A DNA stretch of 64,000 nt, from contig CBFHLR010000009.1 of the NCBI GenBank assembly GCA_965656715.1, positions 31,622 to 95,621 of the forward strand, read 5' to 3'. Shown here piece after piece: positions 33,155-44,847 of the stretch. Origin of the DNA: Coraliomargarita sp965656715. GTDB lineage: Bacteria > Verrucomicrobiota > Verrucomicrobiia > Opitutales > Coraliomargaritaceae. The stretch's first letter is position 1; each line of letters begins with the position of its first letter. The position numbers and the translations under genes are program-made. The notes under the pieces were generated by a model, which saw nothing but the letters and a program-made list of their open reading frames with translations, had not been told where the DNA came from and searched no databases.

Positions 33155-33934
33155 CTACCAGCTCACACGCAAACCATCGTAAGCCAGACGGATATTCTCC
33201 GGCAACTCGGCTTCGGTCGCTTCATGGTCCACCATATAGGTCATGTGCGTGAGGAAGGACATTGGCGCATCCATCTCCTTTGCCACTTGTGTCGCTTCGG
33301 CAACTGTCATGTGCGACGGGTGCGGCTCGGGGCGAAGACCATCCAGCACGACGATGTCTGCGTCTTCAGCGATGAGGCGCGCCTCTTCACCGACCTCCTT
33401 ACAGTCGGTGTAATACGCAAGTGACTTACCGGTATCTTTCTCGGTAAACACCAAGCCGAGCACCTCCATATTACCATGCGGAAGATATACAGTCTCGAGC
33501 AGCCCCCCAGGTAGCTCCATCTGCTGCGGCATCTCATGTAGCTGGAATGCCGGATAGCCCTTCACCATCGGCTTATCCAAAATCGCATAGGGAAAAATCT
33601 CGCGAATACGCTTTAGTCCATGCGGGCTACTATACACCGGCAGCGCAGAGCCGCCTTTCAAATCACAAAAGCGGCGAAGATCATCCATCCCAAGAATATG
33701 ATCTGCATGCGGATGGGTCAGAATAAAGGTATCAATTTGATTCAGACCTGCCTGAATACACTGCATGCGAAACTCCGGTGCCGCATCGACCTGAATGTGA
33801 TGCCCCCCCATTTCTACGTGAATCGAAGTGCGCGTGCGCCAGTTCTTTGGATTGTCGAGATCGCAACCGCCCTCCGGTTGTGCGATCATTGGGACTCCTT
33901 GAGACGTGCCTGTGCCTAAAAAGATAACTTCCAT
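33155..33934 (-). CDS. PhnP-like metallo-beta-lactamase-fold hydrolase
   Basis: 259 residues. FLGTGTSQGVPMI opens the fold. LTHPHADHILGMDDLR is the metal-binding HxHxDH motif, and further ligands are in VYLPHGN, YYTDCKEV and the final LTHMTYMVDHE. PhnP and relatives cleave cyclic phosphodiesters; members outside phn operons are common and of uncertain substrate. It is convergent with accA and divergent from nothing close, as the upstream gene is also leftward. Confidence 0.85.
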   Translation of the reverse strand: MEVIFLGTGTSQGVPMIAQPEGGCDLDNPKNWRTRTSIHVEMGGHHIQVDAAPEFRMQCIQAGLNQIDTFILTHPHADHILGMDDLRRFCDLKGGSALPVYSSPHGLKRIREIFPYAILDKPMVKGYPAFQLHEMPQQMELPGGLLETVYLPHGNMEVLGLVFTEKDTGKSLAYYTDCKEVGEEARLIAEDADIVVLDGLRPEPHPSHMTVAEATQVAKEMDAPMSFLTHMTYMVDHEATEAELPENIRLAYDGLRVSW

Positions 33935-34010
33935 ATGCGGCTGGAGCCTGAGGATTCACTCGGGACAATCAATAGAGTAAAGTCGAACAGCCGATTAAAT
34001 TACGCCGCCG

Positions 34011-34940
34011 TCACTCTTCAGGCTGAAGACTCTCATCGCCAAGCACCAAATCCAGATACACCATACGATGATCACTCCCGAGCAACACCTCTGGGCCATC
34101 CACGATGTGCGCCACGCCTGCTTCGATTCGCGGCCTCAAGGCACCCGAAGAAACAAAGCCATCAAAGGTCGCATACTGACTCTTCTTCTTATAAAAAAGT
34201 GTCCACAGTTCCCCTCTGGAATCAGATGCCGGCACACGAGCACCAATCTGCAACTTCCCACGCTTATGAAAACGGCGCATCGTCGCACTATCGGGATCAT
34301 CATTAAAATCGCCGGCGACCAAGAACAGGTCCTGCGAACGATCATAGCTGCGCTCAACAATACGATTGCGGCAGGCCTCCGCCTCCCGCGTTCGACGCAA
34401 TTCAGAAGTCGGGTCCGCCTTTACATCTGTCCAATGGCTCTTCAAATGGACTACAAACAACTGAAACACACTTCCATCCTCTATCGGGAACGTGACTTCC
34501 AAGAGGCCTCGCTTCACCTTTTTCCGGCCTTCAAAGTATTTAAAGTCCAGATCGTCGTGCTTGAACACTTCCTCAGGCGCAATTTGTGAGAGCACGGCAG
34601 TATGTCGCTCCGAATCCACAGCCTGCATGTGTATGGCATAGTCGTAATGCAAACCAGCATGCGCAAGGTCCGCGCGCAACTCTTCCAAAAAAGGCAACCC
34701 GCCAATTTCCTGAATCGCCAAAATGTCCGGCTTAGTCGCGAGAATCGTCTTCCGTATGATCGCTTTTTGCGCCTCCGGCTTGGGATATGACGGACGCCAT
34801 TTCGCCCCCACGTGACGGTCCATCACTAGGTAGTTGTCCAAGTTATACGTGGCAACTCGGATCGACTGCTCTGCCATTGCACTGCCCCACAAAGAGGCCA
34901 GTGCCCATAAAGCAAATACGAACTGAGATCTGCACTTCAT
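34011..34940 (-). CDS. Exported endonuclease/exonuclease/phosphatase-family protein
   Basis: 309 residues with a signal peptide (FVFALWALASLWGSAMA, cleavage near residue 23). RVATYNLDNY, ILAIQEIGG, VAGDFNDDP and GSDHRMV are the N, E, D-x-N and S-D-H motifs of the EEP fold, so the catalytic set is complete. It should be periplasmic or secreted and could degrade DNA or hydrolyse phosphodiesters, perhaps for phosphate scavenging. It begins four bases after the stop of the M48 protease gene, so they share a transcript. Confidence 0.87.
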   Translation of the reverse strand: MKCRSQFVFALWALASLWGSAMAEQSIRVATYNLDNYLVMDRHVGAKWRPSYPKPEAQKAIIRKTILATKPDILAIQEIGGLPFLEELRADLAHAGLHYDYAIHMQAVDSERHTAVLSQIAPEEVFKHDDLDFKYFEGRKKVKRGLLEVTFPIEDGSVFQLFVVHLKSHWTDVKADPTSELRRTREAEACRNRIVERSYDRSQDLFLVAGDFNDDPDSATMRRFHKRGKLQIGARVPASDSRGELWTLFYKKKSQYATFDGFVSSGALRPRIEAGVAHIVDGPEVLLGSDHRMVYLDLVLGDESLQPEE

Positions 34941-34944
34941 CGAA

Positions 34945-36198
34945 CTAGCGTTCGCCTCGTAACGAGGCTTCCCGCTCTAACAATGTCGGATGCGAGTAAT
35001 GAAAACTGCTATACAATGGGTGCGGGGTCAAGTTGCTGAGGTTTTCCTTATGTAACTTGCGCAAAGAGCGAACCAAAGGCTCATACGAATTCATCGCATC
35101 GCGCGCAAATGCATCGGCCTCATACTCATGCTTACGCGAGAGCCGGCTACTCAGAGGCGACAACCAGAAGGTAATCAGCCCACTGAGCAACATAAACAGC
35201 AACAAGACGGGAACCAGTGCTGCCGAAGCAGTCTCACTGAAGCCAAAGGCTTGAGCAAACCAAACACTGTTCGCCAGCCAACCAAGCGCGGCAAACATGC
35301 CCAATGTCATCAGACCAGAGACCGCAATCATCTTCGGGATGTGACCCAATTTATAGTGCCCGATCTCGTGCGCCAGCACCGCTTCTAATTCCTCGGGCTC
35401 CATTTGCTCAATTAAGGTGTCGAATAGCACGATCCGGCGAAATTTACCGAAACCTGCAAAGAAGGCATTCGAATGCCCCGAGCGCTTACTCCCATCCATC
35501 ACTAGAATGGTCTGCGCCAAGAAGCCAGTGCGGTCAGCGAGGGCAAACAAACGGTCTTTCAAATCACCCTCCTGGATTGGCTCCATTTTGTTAAACAGAG
35601 GCATGATGAACATCGGATAGGCAACCACCATCACCAATTGAAAGATAAAGAACACCGTAAAGCCCCAAAGCCACCAGAGCGCCCCTGCAGATTGGACCAG
35701 AAAGATCAACAGCGCCAACAAGGGATAGCCGATTACAAAACCAAGGATCAAGCCCTTGATCTTATCTGTGACCCAGAGCTGCTTAGTGCTTTTGTTAAAG
35801 CCAAAACGCTCCTCCAACTTGAAGGTGCTCCACCAGTCAAAGGGGATGCCAGGCACACTCAACAGGATGCCAATGGCAAACAACACCAGCGCTTGCCCCC
35901 AAATACCAACTCCCAAGGTTCCGGTCAGTCCGTCATACAGCCAAGGCAACAAGCCCGACACAATCACTACAGCGAGAATCAAGGCATCATACAGATCATT
36001 GACGATACCAAAACGCGTTTTGGCCACGGTGTATTCGATCGACTTCGCGTAGCTCTCCGCGTCCATGAAGTCACGGAAGCTTTCAGGGACCTCGGCCGAC
36101 TGCTTTGCGGCATGGCGCATGTTCACCCAGTCCAACCAGATACTGGTCGCGGTTTTCACAACGAGCAGAACAAGAAAAGTAAGTAGAATTGTATTCAT
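34945..36198 (-). CDS. M48-family membrane metalloprotease (Ste24/CAAX-type)
   Basis: 417 residues from ATG 36198; the frame extends upstream through the terminator of the pil operon and was trimmed. It has several membrane segments (for example 1-16, 70-90, 100-118, 152-195 and 285-330) and the zinc motif HEIGH at 277-281, with the third ligand in KHEYEADAF. Layout and DGSKRSGHSNAFFAG match Ste24/CAAX protease 1 homologues. Bacterial members are thought to take part in membrane protein quality control, since prenylation is absent. Confidence 0.9.
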   Translation of the reverse strand: MNTILLTFLVLLVVKTATSIWLDWVNMRHAAKQSAEVPESFRDFMDAESYAKSIEYTVAKTRFGIVNDLYDALILAVVIVSGLLPWLYDGLTGTLGVGIWGQALVLFAIGILLSVPGIPFDWWSTFKLEERFGFNKSTKQLWVTDKIKGLILGFVIGYPLLALLIFLVQSAGALWWLWGFTVFFIFQLVMVVAYPMFIMPLFNKMEPIQEGDLKDRLFALADRTGFLAQTILVMDGSKRSGHSNAFFAGFGKFRRIVLFDTLIEQMEPEELEAVLAHEIGHYKLGHIPKMIAVSGLMTLGMFAALGWLANSVWFAQAFGFSETASAALVPVLLLFMLLSGLITFWLSPLSSRLSRKHEYEADAFARDAMNSYEPLVRSLRKLHKENLSNLTPHPLYSSFHYSHPTLLEREASLRGER

Positions 36199-36242
36199 CG
36201 AAGGCACACCAACAGACAGAGAATCCCTGCGAGGGTAAACAA

Positions 36243-36270
36243 AAAACCCGCAGTCGAAACTGCGGGTTTT
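36243..36270 (-). terminator. Terminator of the rho-pil operon
   Basis: An 11-base-pair perfect stem AAAACCCGCAG/CTGCGGGTTTT with loop TCGAAA lies 24 bases after the pilC stop; an additional A-run at 36241 gives the leftward U-tract. Confidence 0.9.
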
Positions 36271-36293
36271 GAAAAGTCGGGAGATTCGTCGAA

Positions 36294-37550
<1,257 letters not shown>

Positions 37551-37567
37551 AACAGTAAAGTGGGGTT

Positions 37568-39256
<1,689 letters not shown>

Positions 39257-39296
39257 GTGGGGATTTACCGTGAATAAAGTAGTTTAATTAAAAAGG

Positions 39297-40376
39297 TTAA
39301 GTCGCTAGGGTCGCACCAGCCTCAGTCAATTTCTCACGCATCGCATCTGGAAGCTGAGATTTCGACAGCGCCTCATCACCGGTAATAAGACCGCGATTAA
39401 AGAGGCTCATCAAGTGTGCATCCAGACCAATCATACCATGTTTGGAGCCAGTCTGAATATCAGATGCGATACGGTATGTCTTATTCTCACGCACCAATTG
39501 AGCAATCGACGTCGTCGTAATCATAATCTCAAAAGCCGCGACGCGACCACCTCCGACCTTCTTACAAAGCACCTGAGAAATAACAGCCACAATCGATGAA
39601 GCCAACTGAGTGCGGATCTGGTCCTTCATGTCTGCAGGGAAGGCATCCACGATACGGTCCACCGTCCGGGCAGCACCCGTTGTGTGCAAGGTGGCAAAGA
39701 CCAAGTGCCCCGTTTCAGCAGCTCCAATCGCAGCCTCCACCGTTTCAAGATCCCGCATTTCACCAACAAGAATCACATCAGGATCCTGACGCAAGGCCCC
39801 ACGGATCGCATCAGAGAAGTTCGAGACATCATTACCAACCTCACGCTGCGTCATGATGCAATTCTTATGCTCATGGTAATACTCTATCGGGTCTTCAATG
39901 GTAATGATATGACCATCACGATTTCGATTAATCCAATCGATCATCGACGCCAGGGTAGTTGACTTACCAGAACCAGTCGGCCCTGTAACCAAAATCAAAC
40001 CACGCGGCCGGCTAATCAACTCTTTGATTTTATCCGGGAGGCCAATATCCGCCAAGGAGAACAAGTCGTTAGGAATCTGGCGCAGCACCATACCATATGA
40101 CCCTTTTGCGCGCAACACACTCACACGGAAGCGCGCCTTACCCAAGTAGGAGAAACCAAAATCAGCACCACCGGTTGTCTTGAGACGCTCTTGATTGGTT
40201 GCCGAAGTAATCGCCTTCATCAAATCCTCGGTGTCTTGAGGCTCCAACAATGGGCCCTCGACTTGAGTCATCGTGCCATGAATGCGAAGAGTCGGGGCTT
40301 GGCCAACTTGGATGTGGAGGTCGGACGCACCCTGCTCAACCATCAACTCGAGTAAATCATTGATTTCGTAACTCAT
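39297..40376 (-). CDS. pilT: Type IV pilus retraction ATPase PilT
   Basis: 359 residues, standard. GASDLHIQVGQAPTLRIHG at the N terminus, Walker A GPTGSGKST at 132-140, the Asp box DPIEYYHEHK and Walker B VILVGEMRD at 201-209 are present, as is the AIRGALRQDPD segment. The AIRxxLRxDPD and HTTGAARTVDRI blocks separate it from PilB. It depolymerises pili and so drives twitching or DNA uptake. It is flanked by the two PilB genes. Confidence 0.95.
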   Translation of the reverse strand: MSYEINDLLELMVEQGASDLHIQVGQAPTLRIHGTMTQVEGPLLEPQDTEDLMKAITSATNQERLKTTGGADFGFSYLGKARFRVSVLRAKGSYGMVLRQIPNDLFSLADIGLPDKIKELISRPRGLILVTGPTGSGKSTTLASMIDWINRNRDGHIITIEDPIEYYHEHKNCIMTQREVGNDVSNFSDAIRGALRQDPDVILVGEMRDLETVEAAIGAAETGHLVFATLHTTGAARTVDRIVDAFPADMKDQIRTQLASSIVAVISQVLCKKVGGGRVAAFEIMITTTSIAQLVRENKTYRIASDIQTGSKHGMIGLDAHLMSLFNRGLITGDEALSKSQLPDAMREKLTEAGATLAT

Positions 40377-40422
40377 GGAATCTCAGTAACTGTGAAGGTG
40401 AATAAAGCGGTGATTTTGAAAC

Positions 40423-42153
40423 TTAGGTCGGGTCCTCAACAGTAACGTGGAGAATTTCCTCTGGCGTCGTGACGCCCGCCATTGTCTTACGAATGCCATC
40501 CTCACGCATGGTGCGCATGCCGATCTCGCGAGCTTTATTGCGCAAAGCAACCAAGCTGGCATGCTCATAAACCATCTGTTGCAGCTCTTCGTTCATGGTG
40601 AACATCTCAAAAATACCCACACGCCCACGGAAACCAGTGCCATTACATTTCGGGCATCCCGCGCCACGTGCGAAGTTCGCATCCGCAGTCTGGTCGGGGC
40701 GTATTCCAAGAGAGTTTAGCAAGCGCTCATCCGGAACATCCTCGGCTTTACAGTTTTGGCAAGTGCGACGCACCAAGCGCTGGGCCAAGACCGCACGCAG
40801 CGATGCCGACACCAGGAACGGCTTGATACCGATATCCACCAAACGACTGACCGCACTCGGAGCGTCGTTGGTGTGCAGTGTGCTGAAAACCATGTGGCCG
40901 GTTAGCGAGGCGTTAACAGCAATCTCCGCAGTCTCCTTGTCTCGAATTTCCCCCACCATGATGATGTTGGGCGCCTGACGCAGCATCGAGCGCAAAGCAG
41001 CAACGAAAGTCATACCAACATCGCGGCGCACCTGAACCTGATTGATGCCCGCCATCTCATATTCAACCGGATCTTCTACCGTAATAATCTTCCGGTCGGG
41101 GTGATTAATGTAATTGAGCGCCGAATACAGCGTCGTGGACTTACCAGAACCAGTCGGGCCAGTCACAAGGAAAATGCCGTCCGGCATCGCAATGATGCGC
41201 TCGAACGTGGCTTGGTCATCACTAAAGAAACCCAACTGAGGCAGACCAAGATTCAGGCCTTCCTTATCCAGAATACGCATAACAATACTCTCACCAAACG
41301 CAGTTGGCAGTGTCGACACACGCAAGTCGATCACCTTCGCGCCGACTTTGATGTTAATACGACCGTCCAAAGGAACCCGCTTCTCAGCAATGCTCACATT
41401 GGACATCAGCTTAATACGCGATACAATGGAGGGCTGTAGACGCTTTGGCGGGTTCTCCACCTCATGCAATACGCCATCAATACGGTAACGCACACGAAAG
41501 CGCTTCTCCAAAGGCTCCAGATGAATATCAGACGCACGACGCTTCAAGGCCTCTGAAATAACCATATGCACATAACGAATAATCGGAGCTTCATCCTCAG
41601 AGGCGGCACCGCCGCCAATTTCAACCTCAATCTCGTCATCAATCTTAGTGCCAGCCTCATCATCCATGCCAGAGAAGATGTCGTCTACCTCCTGCATCTT
41701 CGCACCGTCGTAGTATTGGTGAATCGCATGCTCAATATCAGCAAGCGGAGCAACCACTGTGTTAATCGTGCGCTTTACTACGTAACCGATACTATCGATC
41801 GCATCCATGTCCAACGGATCACATATTGCGAGCTGCACCTCCGACTCATCCACATGAACTGGAAAAACCTTATACTTGTTAGCCAGATCGTAGGTAACGA
41901 CATCAATCGCACCCGGGTCCACACGGACATCGGTCAAATCCATGACGTCCATGCTGAACTCATCCGCGAGCACCTGCGCGATTTGCATAGGCTCTAGGTG
42001 ATGCTCACTCAGCAATACATCCAGAGTCACCGAGTCGATATCGCCGTCGAGATCCTTCTGAAGCGCATGCTCGCGAGCGGCATCGACCGTATCCTGATCT
42101 ACGATCGCTTTATCAATTAACAGTTGGAGGACAAAGTCGTCAGCTGAAGTCAC
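40423..42153 (-). CDS. PilB/GspE-type secretion ATPase, paralogue 2
   Basis: 576 residues with the same architecture as paralogue 1: MshEN-like N terminus, acidic linker (about 150-190), Walker A GPTGSGKST at 331-339, IIMVGEIRDKET near 397-408, and zinc cysteines C465, C468, C500 and C503. It could power pilus assembly or a type II secretion pseudopilus; with only one pilC in the operon the two ATPases may alternate on one machine. It follows rho by 39 bases. Confidence 0.9.
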   Translation of the reverse strand: MTSADDFVLQLLIDKAIVDQDTVDAAREHALQKDLDGDIDSVTLDVLLSEHHLEPMQIAQVLADEFSMDVMDLTDVRVDPGAIDVVTYDLANKYKVFPVHVDESEVQLAICDPLDMDAIDSIGYVVKRTINTVVAPLADIEHAIHQYYDGAKMQEVDDIFSGMDDEAGTKIDDEIEVEIGGGAASEDEAPIIRYVHMVISEALKRRASDIHLEPLEKRFRVRYRIDGVLHEVENPPKRLQPSIVSRIKLMSNVSIAEKRVPLDGRINIKVGAKVIDLRVSTLPTAFGESIVMRILDKEGLNLGLPQLGFFSDDQATFERIIAMPDGIFLVTGPTGSGKSTTLYSALNYINHPDRKIITVEDPVEYEMAGINQVQVRRDVGMTFVAALRSMLRQAPNIIMVGEIRDKETAEIAVNASLTGHMVFSTLHTNDAPSAVSRLVDIGIKPFLVSASLRAVLAQRLVRRTCQNCKAEDVPDERLLNSLGIRPDQTADANFARGAGCPKCNGTGFRGRVGIFEMFTMNEELQQMVYEHASLVALRNKAREIGMRTMREDGIRKTMAGVTTPEEILHVTVEDPT

Positions 42154-42192
42154 TTATATTACTGGGTGGGGATTGAATTTCTAAAAGTAGGA

Positions 42193-44112
42193 CTAACGGG
42201 ATACACTCATTAAGAATTCCGCATTGTTGCTAGTCTTCTTAATACGTTGAATGAGCATTTCCATAGCATCCACGGACGGTATGCCTTTCATTGCCCTACG
42301 CAATGAATAAATTTTAAGCATTTCATCGGGGTGATAGAGCAATTCTTCCTTACGTGTGCCGCTCTTCTCCATACTCAGCGCAGGGAAAATACGCTTATCC
42401 GACAAGCCGCGGTCAAGGTGCAGCTCCATGTTACCGGTGCCCTTAAACTCCTCGAAGATCACCTCGTCCATCTTACTGCCGGTTTCGACCAGAGCAGTCG
42501 CCAAAATGGTAAGGCTACCACCATCTTCGATGTTACGCGCCGAACCAAAGAAACGCTTAGGTCGTTGCAGCGCATTTGCTTCCACACCACCCGACAGGAT
42601 CTTACCACTATTGGGCATCATGGTGTTGTAGGCACGTGCCAGACGGGTGATTGAGTCGAGCAGGATCACGACATCGCGGCCGACCTCGACCATGCGACGC
42701 GCCTTCTCAATGACCATCTCCGCCGCGTGCACGTGGCTCTCAGCAGACTCGTCGAAGGTCGAGCTGATCACCTCACCATGCACCTGCCTGCGGAAGTCAG
42801 TGACCTCCTCTGGGCGCTCGTCGATTAACAAAATTATTAAATGTGCATCCGGGTAGCTTTGCTGAATCGCATTCGCCATGCCCTGCATCAGCACAGTCTT
42901 ACCCGTCCGTGGCGGCGCCACAATCAGGCCACGTTGGCCAAAACCGACCGGAGTCAGGCAATCGACCACACGCATCGAAAGGTTGTCCCACTTCGACTCC
43001 GAGCTTGTCTCCAAGAGGATTCGGCTGGTCGGATAATACGGCACACGCTCAGTAAACGGGACAATCTCGGCCAAAGTCTCCGGATCACGCCCCATGACCT
43101 CGTTCACTCGGACAACGAAAGGGCAACTCTCGTTCTCGCGGTGCGGGTGCAGCTGGGCCTTTACGATATGGCCGCGCTGCAAACCATAACGCTCAATGAT
43201 CGCCTGGGGCACGAAAGCACTCAAACCGCGCTGACGATAACTGTCGCGCTCATAGACCAGCACACCGCCCTCATCATCCTCAAGGATGTCCAATACGCCC
43301 GTCGTAGTAATCTCTACCTTTTGCTCGGCTGTCGCCCCCACGATCGCGTCGAGGATTTGCTCGCGGTTGGCAGCTGGCGCAGTTTTCACATCGCTCGCTT
43401 CGACCTCGGCGCGCAGCTCAGGCAGCGGCATGTCGTAGATGCGGTTAAAGTCCAACGCTTCACCTGCACCAGTCTTCAACTCATCGGCCTTAGCACAGAT
43501 TGCATCAAAATCCTCGAAAAGCTCAAAGTCCGGAAGGTCACCATAATTGAAGCTGGAGCCCTCTTCCTTGAGCACCTTCTTCTTATTCTTCTGCCAGCGG
43601 GCCTTCTTCTTGTTCGGCTGGTTCTTGTTTTTATTAAACTTGTTGTTGCGCCCCTGGCGGTCGTTCGGGTGGCGCCCCTGCTTCGGATGCTGTTTTTTGC
43701 CATGCCCATGGTGCTGTTGCGGCTTGGATTGCTCCTGAGCTTCCGGCTTAGCGGGGGCGGGAGCTGGCTTTTCGTCTGCAGCCGGCTCCGACTTTGGAGC
43801 AGGCGTCTCGATGGGGCCTGGAACAAAGCTGTTTTGCTCGATCATATCATCGTCCGATGTGCTAAAGCTGGTAGGAATCTCATCCTTGGGCTCAGCAACC
43901 GACGGCTTACTAAATTCAGAGCCTCCGCCGATTTCAAGCTGCTCAGGCTCCGCAGACTTTGCCGTTTTCTTGGCTGCACGCTTCTTAGCCGCCTTTTTGG
44001 CCGACTTCTTCTTGGCCGACTTCTTCTTCGCGGCACGCTTCTTAACAGGCTTGTCTGCTATTTCAGGAGGCACAATTTCTTCTACGCGGGAGTTTTCTTC
44101 GTCTAAGCTCAT
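42193..44112 (-). CDS. rho: Transcription termination factor Rho with long N-terminal extension
   Basis: 639 residues against 419 in E. coli. The first about 190 residues are low complexity: a Lys/Ala-rich block (about 23-52), a Pro/Glu-rich part, and a Gln/His/Asn/Lys-rich stretch. The RNA-binding cold-shock domain follows near 265-345 (EGGVLVYERDSYRQRGLS), then the RecA-like motor with APPRTGKT at 399-406 and LLIDERPEEVTD. Rho releases transcripts from RNA polymerase. Charged extensions occur in several phyla and can add RNA affinity or phase separation. It follows coaE by 62 bases. Confidence 0.96.
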   Translation of the reverse strand: MSLDEENSRVEEIVPPEIADKPVKKRAAKKKSAKKKSAKKAAKKRAAKKTAKSAEPEQLEIGGGSEFSKPSVAEPKDEIPTSFSTSDDDMIEQNSFVPGPIETPAPKSEPAADEKPAPAPAKPEAQEQSKPQQHHGHGKKQHPKQGRHPNDRQGRNNKFNKNKNQPNKKKARWQKNKKKVLKEEGSSFNYGDLPDFELFEDFDAICAKADELKTGAGEALDFNRIYDMPLPELRAEVEASDVKTAPAANREQILDAIVGATAEQKVEITTTGVLDILEDDEGGVLVYERDSYRQRGLSAFVPQAIIERYGLQRGHIVKAQLHPHRENESCPFVVRVNEVMGRDPETLAEIVPFTERVPYYPTSRILLETSSESKWDNLSMRVVDCLTPVGFGQRGLIVAPPRTGKTVLMQGMANAIQQSYPDAHLIILLIDERPEEVTDFRRQVHGEVISSTFDESAESHVHAAEMVIEKARRMVEVGRDVVILLDSITRLARAYNTMMPNSGKILSGGVEANALQRPKRFFGSARNIEDGGSLTILATALVETGSKMDEVIFEEFKGTGNMELHLDRGLSDKRIFPALSMEKSGTRKEELLYHPDEMLKIYSLRRAMKGIPSVDAMEMLIQRIKKTSNNAEFLMSVSR

Positions 44113-44174
44113 AGCTTCTAAAAAAGAGGGTTAAGACCGCCATCTAGCACTATATGGTGCGCGGCCACGGCACA

Positions 44175-44756
44175 TTACTTATGCCGAAGTTGATTAATCA
44201 ATCGAATCGTTTGGTGTTTAAGAAAATCAAGACTGCCATTATTCGAGATGACGTGATGCGCGCGGACTATCTTCTCTTCTAGAGACATTTGTCGCTGACG
44301 TCGCTGTTCAACTTCATCCCGTGAATAACCCCGGTGAACCATTCGGCCCTCAATAACAGCAGCGGAACTGCTAACACACACAGTTAAATCAAATTCAGTT
44401 TCAAGCCTTTTTTCAAATAGAAGTGGAATCTCCACCAGCCACTCAGCGTCAGGGTCGGCCTCCACCTGCGACTGCCACGCACTCCTCACCATCGGGTGCA
44501 GCAGCTCTTCAAGCCATCGCAAGTCCGCATCAACCTCAAAGACGCGCGCAGCAATGGCCTTACGGTCCACCGCACCATCGGCCCCAAAAACCGCCTCACC
44601 CCAGCGATCGCGTAAGGCCGCATGAACCTCCACATCACTCACCAACAAGTCCCGGACCAGCTCATCGCTCTCAATCGCTCGCCAGCCAGCTTCGGCAAAA
44701 AATCGCACTACGGTTGATTTTCCACAACCAATCCCTCCTGTTAGTCCAACACGCAT
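44175..44756 (-). CDS. coaE: Dephospho-CoA kinase
   Basis: 193 residues. MRVGLTGGIGCGKSTVVRFF has the P-loop at residues 7-15; ESDELVRDL carries the catalytic Asp, and VEIPLLFEKRLE is the CoaE lid-region motif. It phosphorylates the 3' hydroxyl of dephospho-CoA, the last step of CoA synthesis. It is the first gene of the leftward operon continuing into rho and the pil genes, and diverges from the YifB-type gene across 91 bases. Confidence 0.95.
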   Translation of the reverse strand: MRVGLTGGIGCGKSTVVRFFAEAGWRAIESDELVRDLLVSDVEVHAALRDRWGEAVFGADGAVDRKAIAARVFEVDADLRWLEELLHPMVRSAWQSQVEADPDAEWLVEIPLLFEKRLETEFDLTVCVSSSAAVIEGRMVHRGYSRDEVEQRRQRQMSLEEKIVRAHHVISNNGSLDFLKHQTIRLINQLRHK

Positions 44757-44847
44757 TCAATAAGTTAATGTAGATAGGCCCAAATGAGCCAACGAGATAT
44801 AGCAGTGACACACGCGTAAAAACACGCACGCTCTTGAAATTAGATTT

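Noticed and set aside
42841..44106. 421-codon open frame on the plus strand
   Set aside because: It is antisense to rho; the leucine/arginine-rich product reflects the Lys/Ala-rich codons of Rho read backwards.
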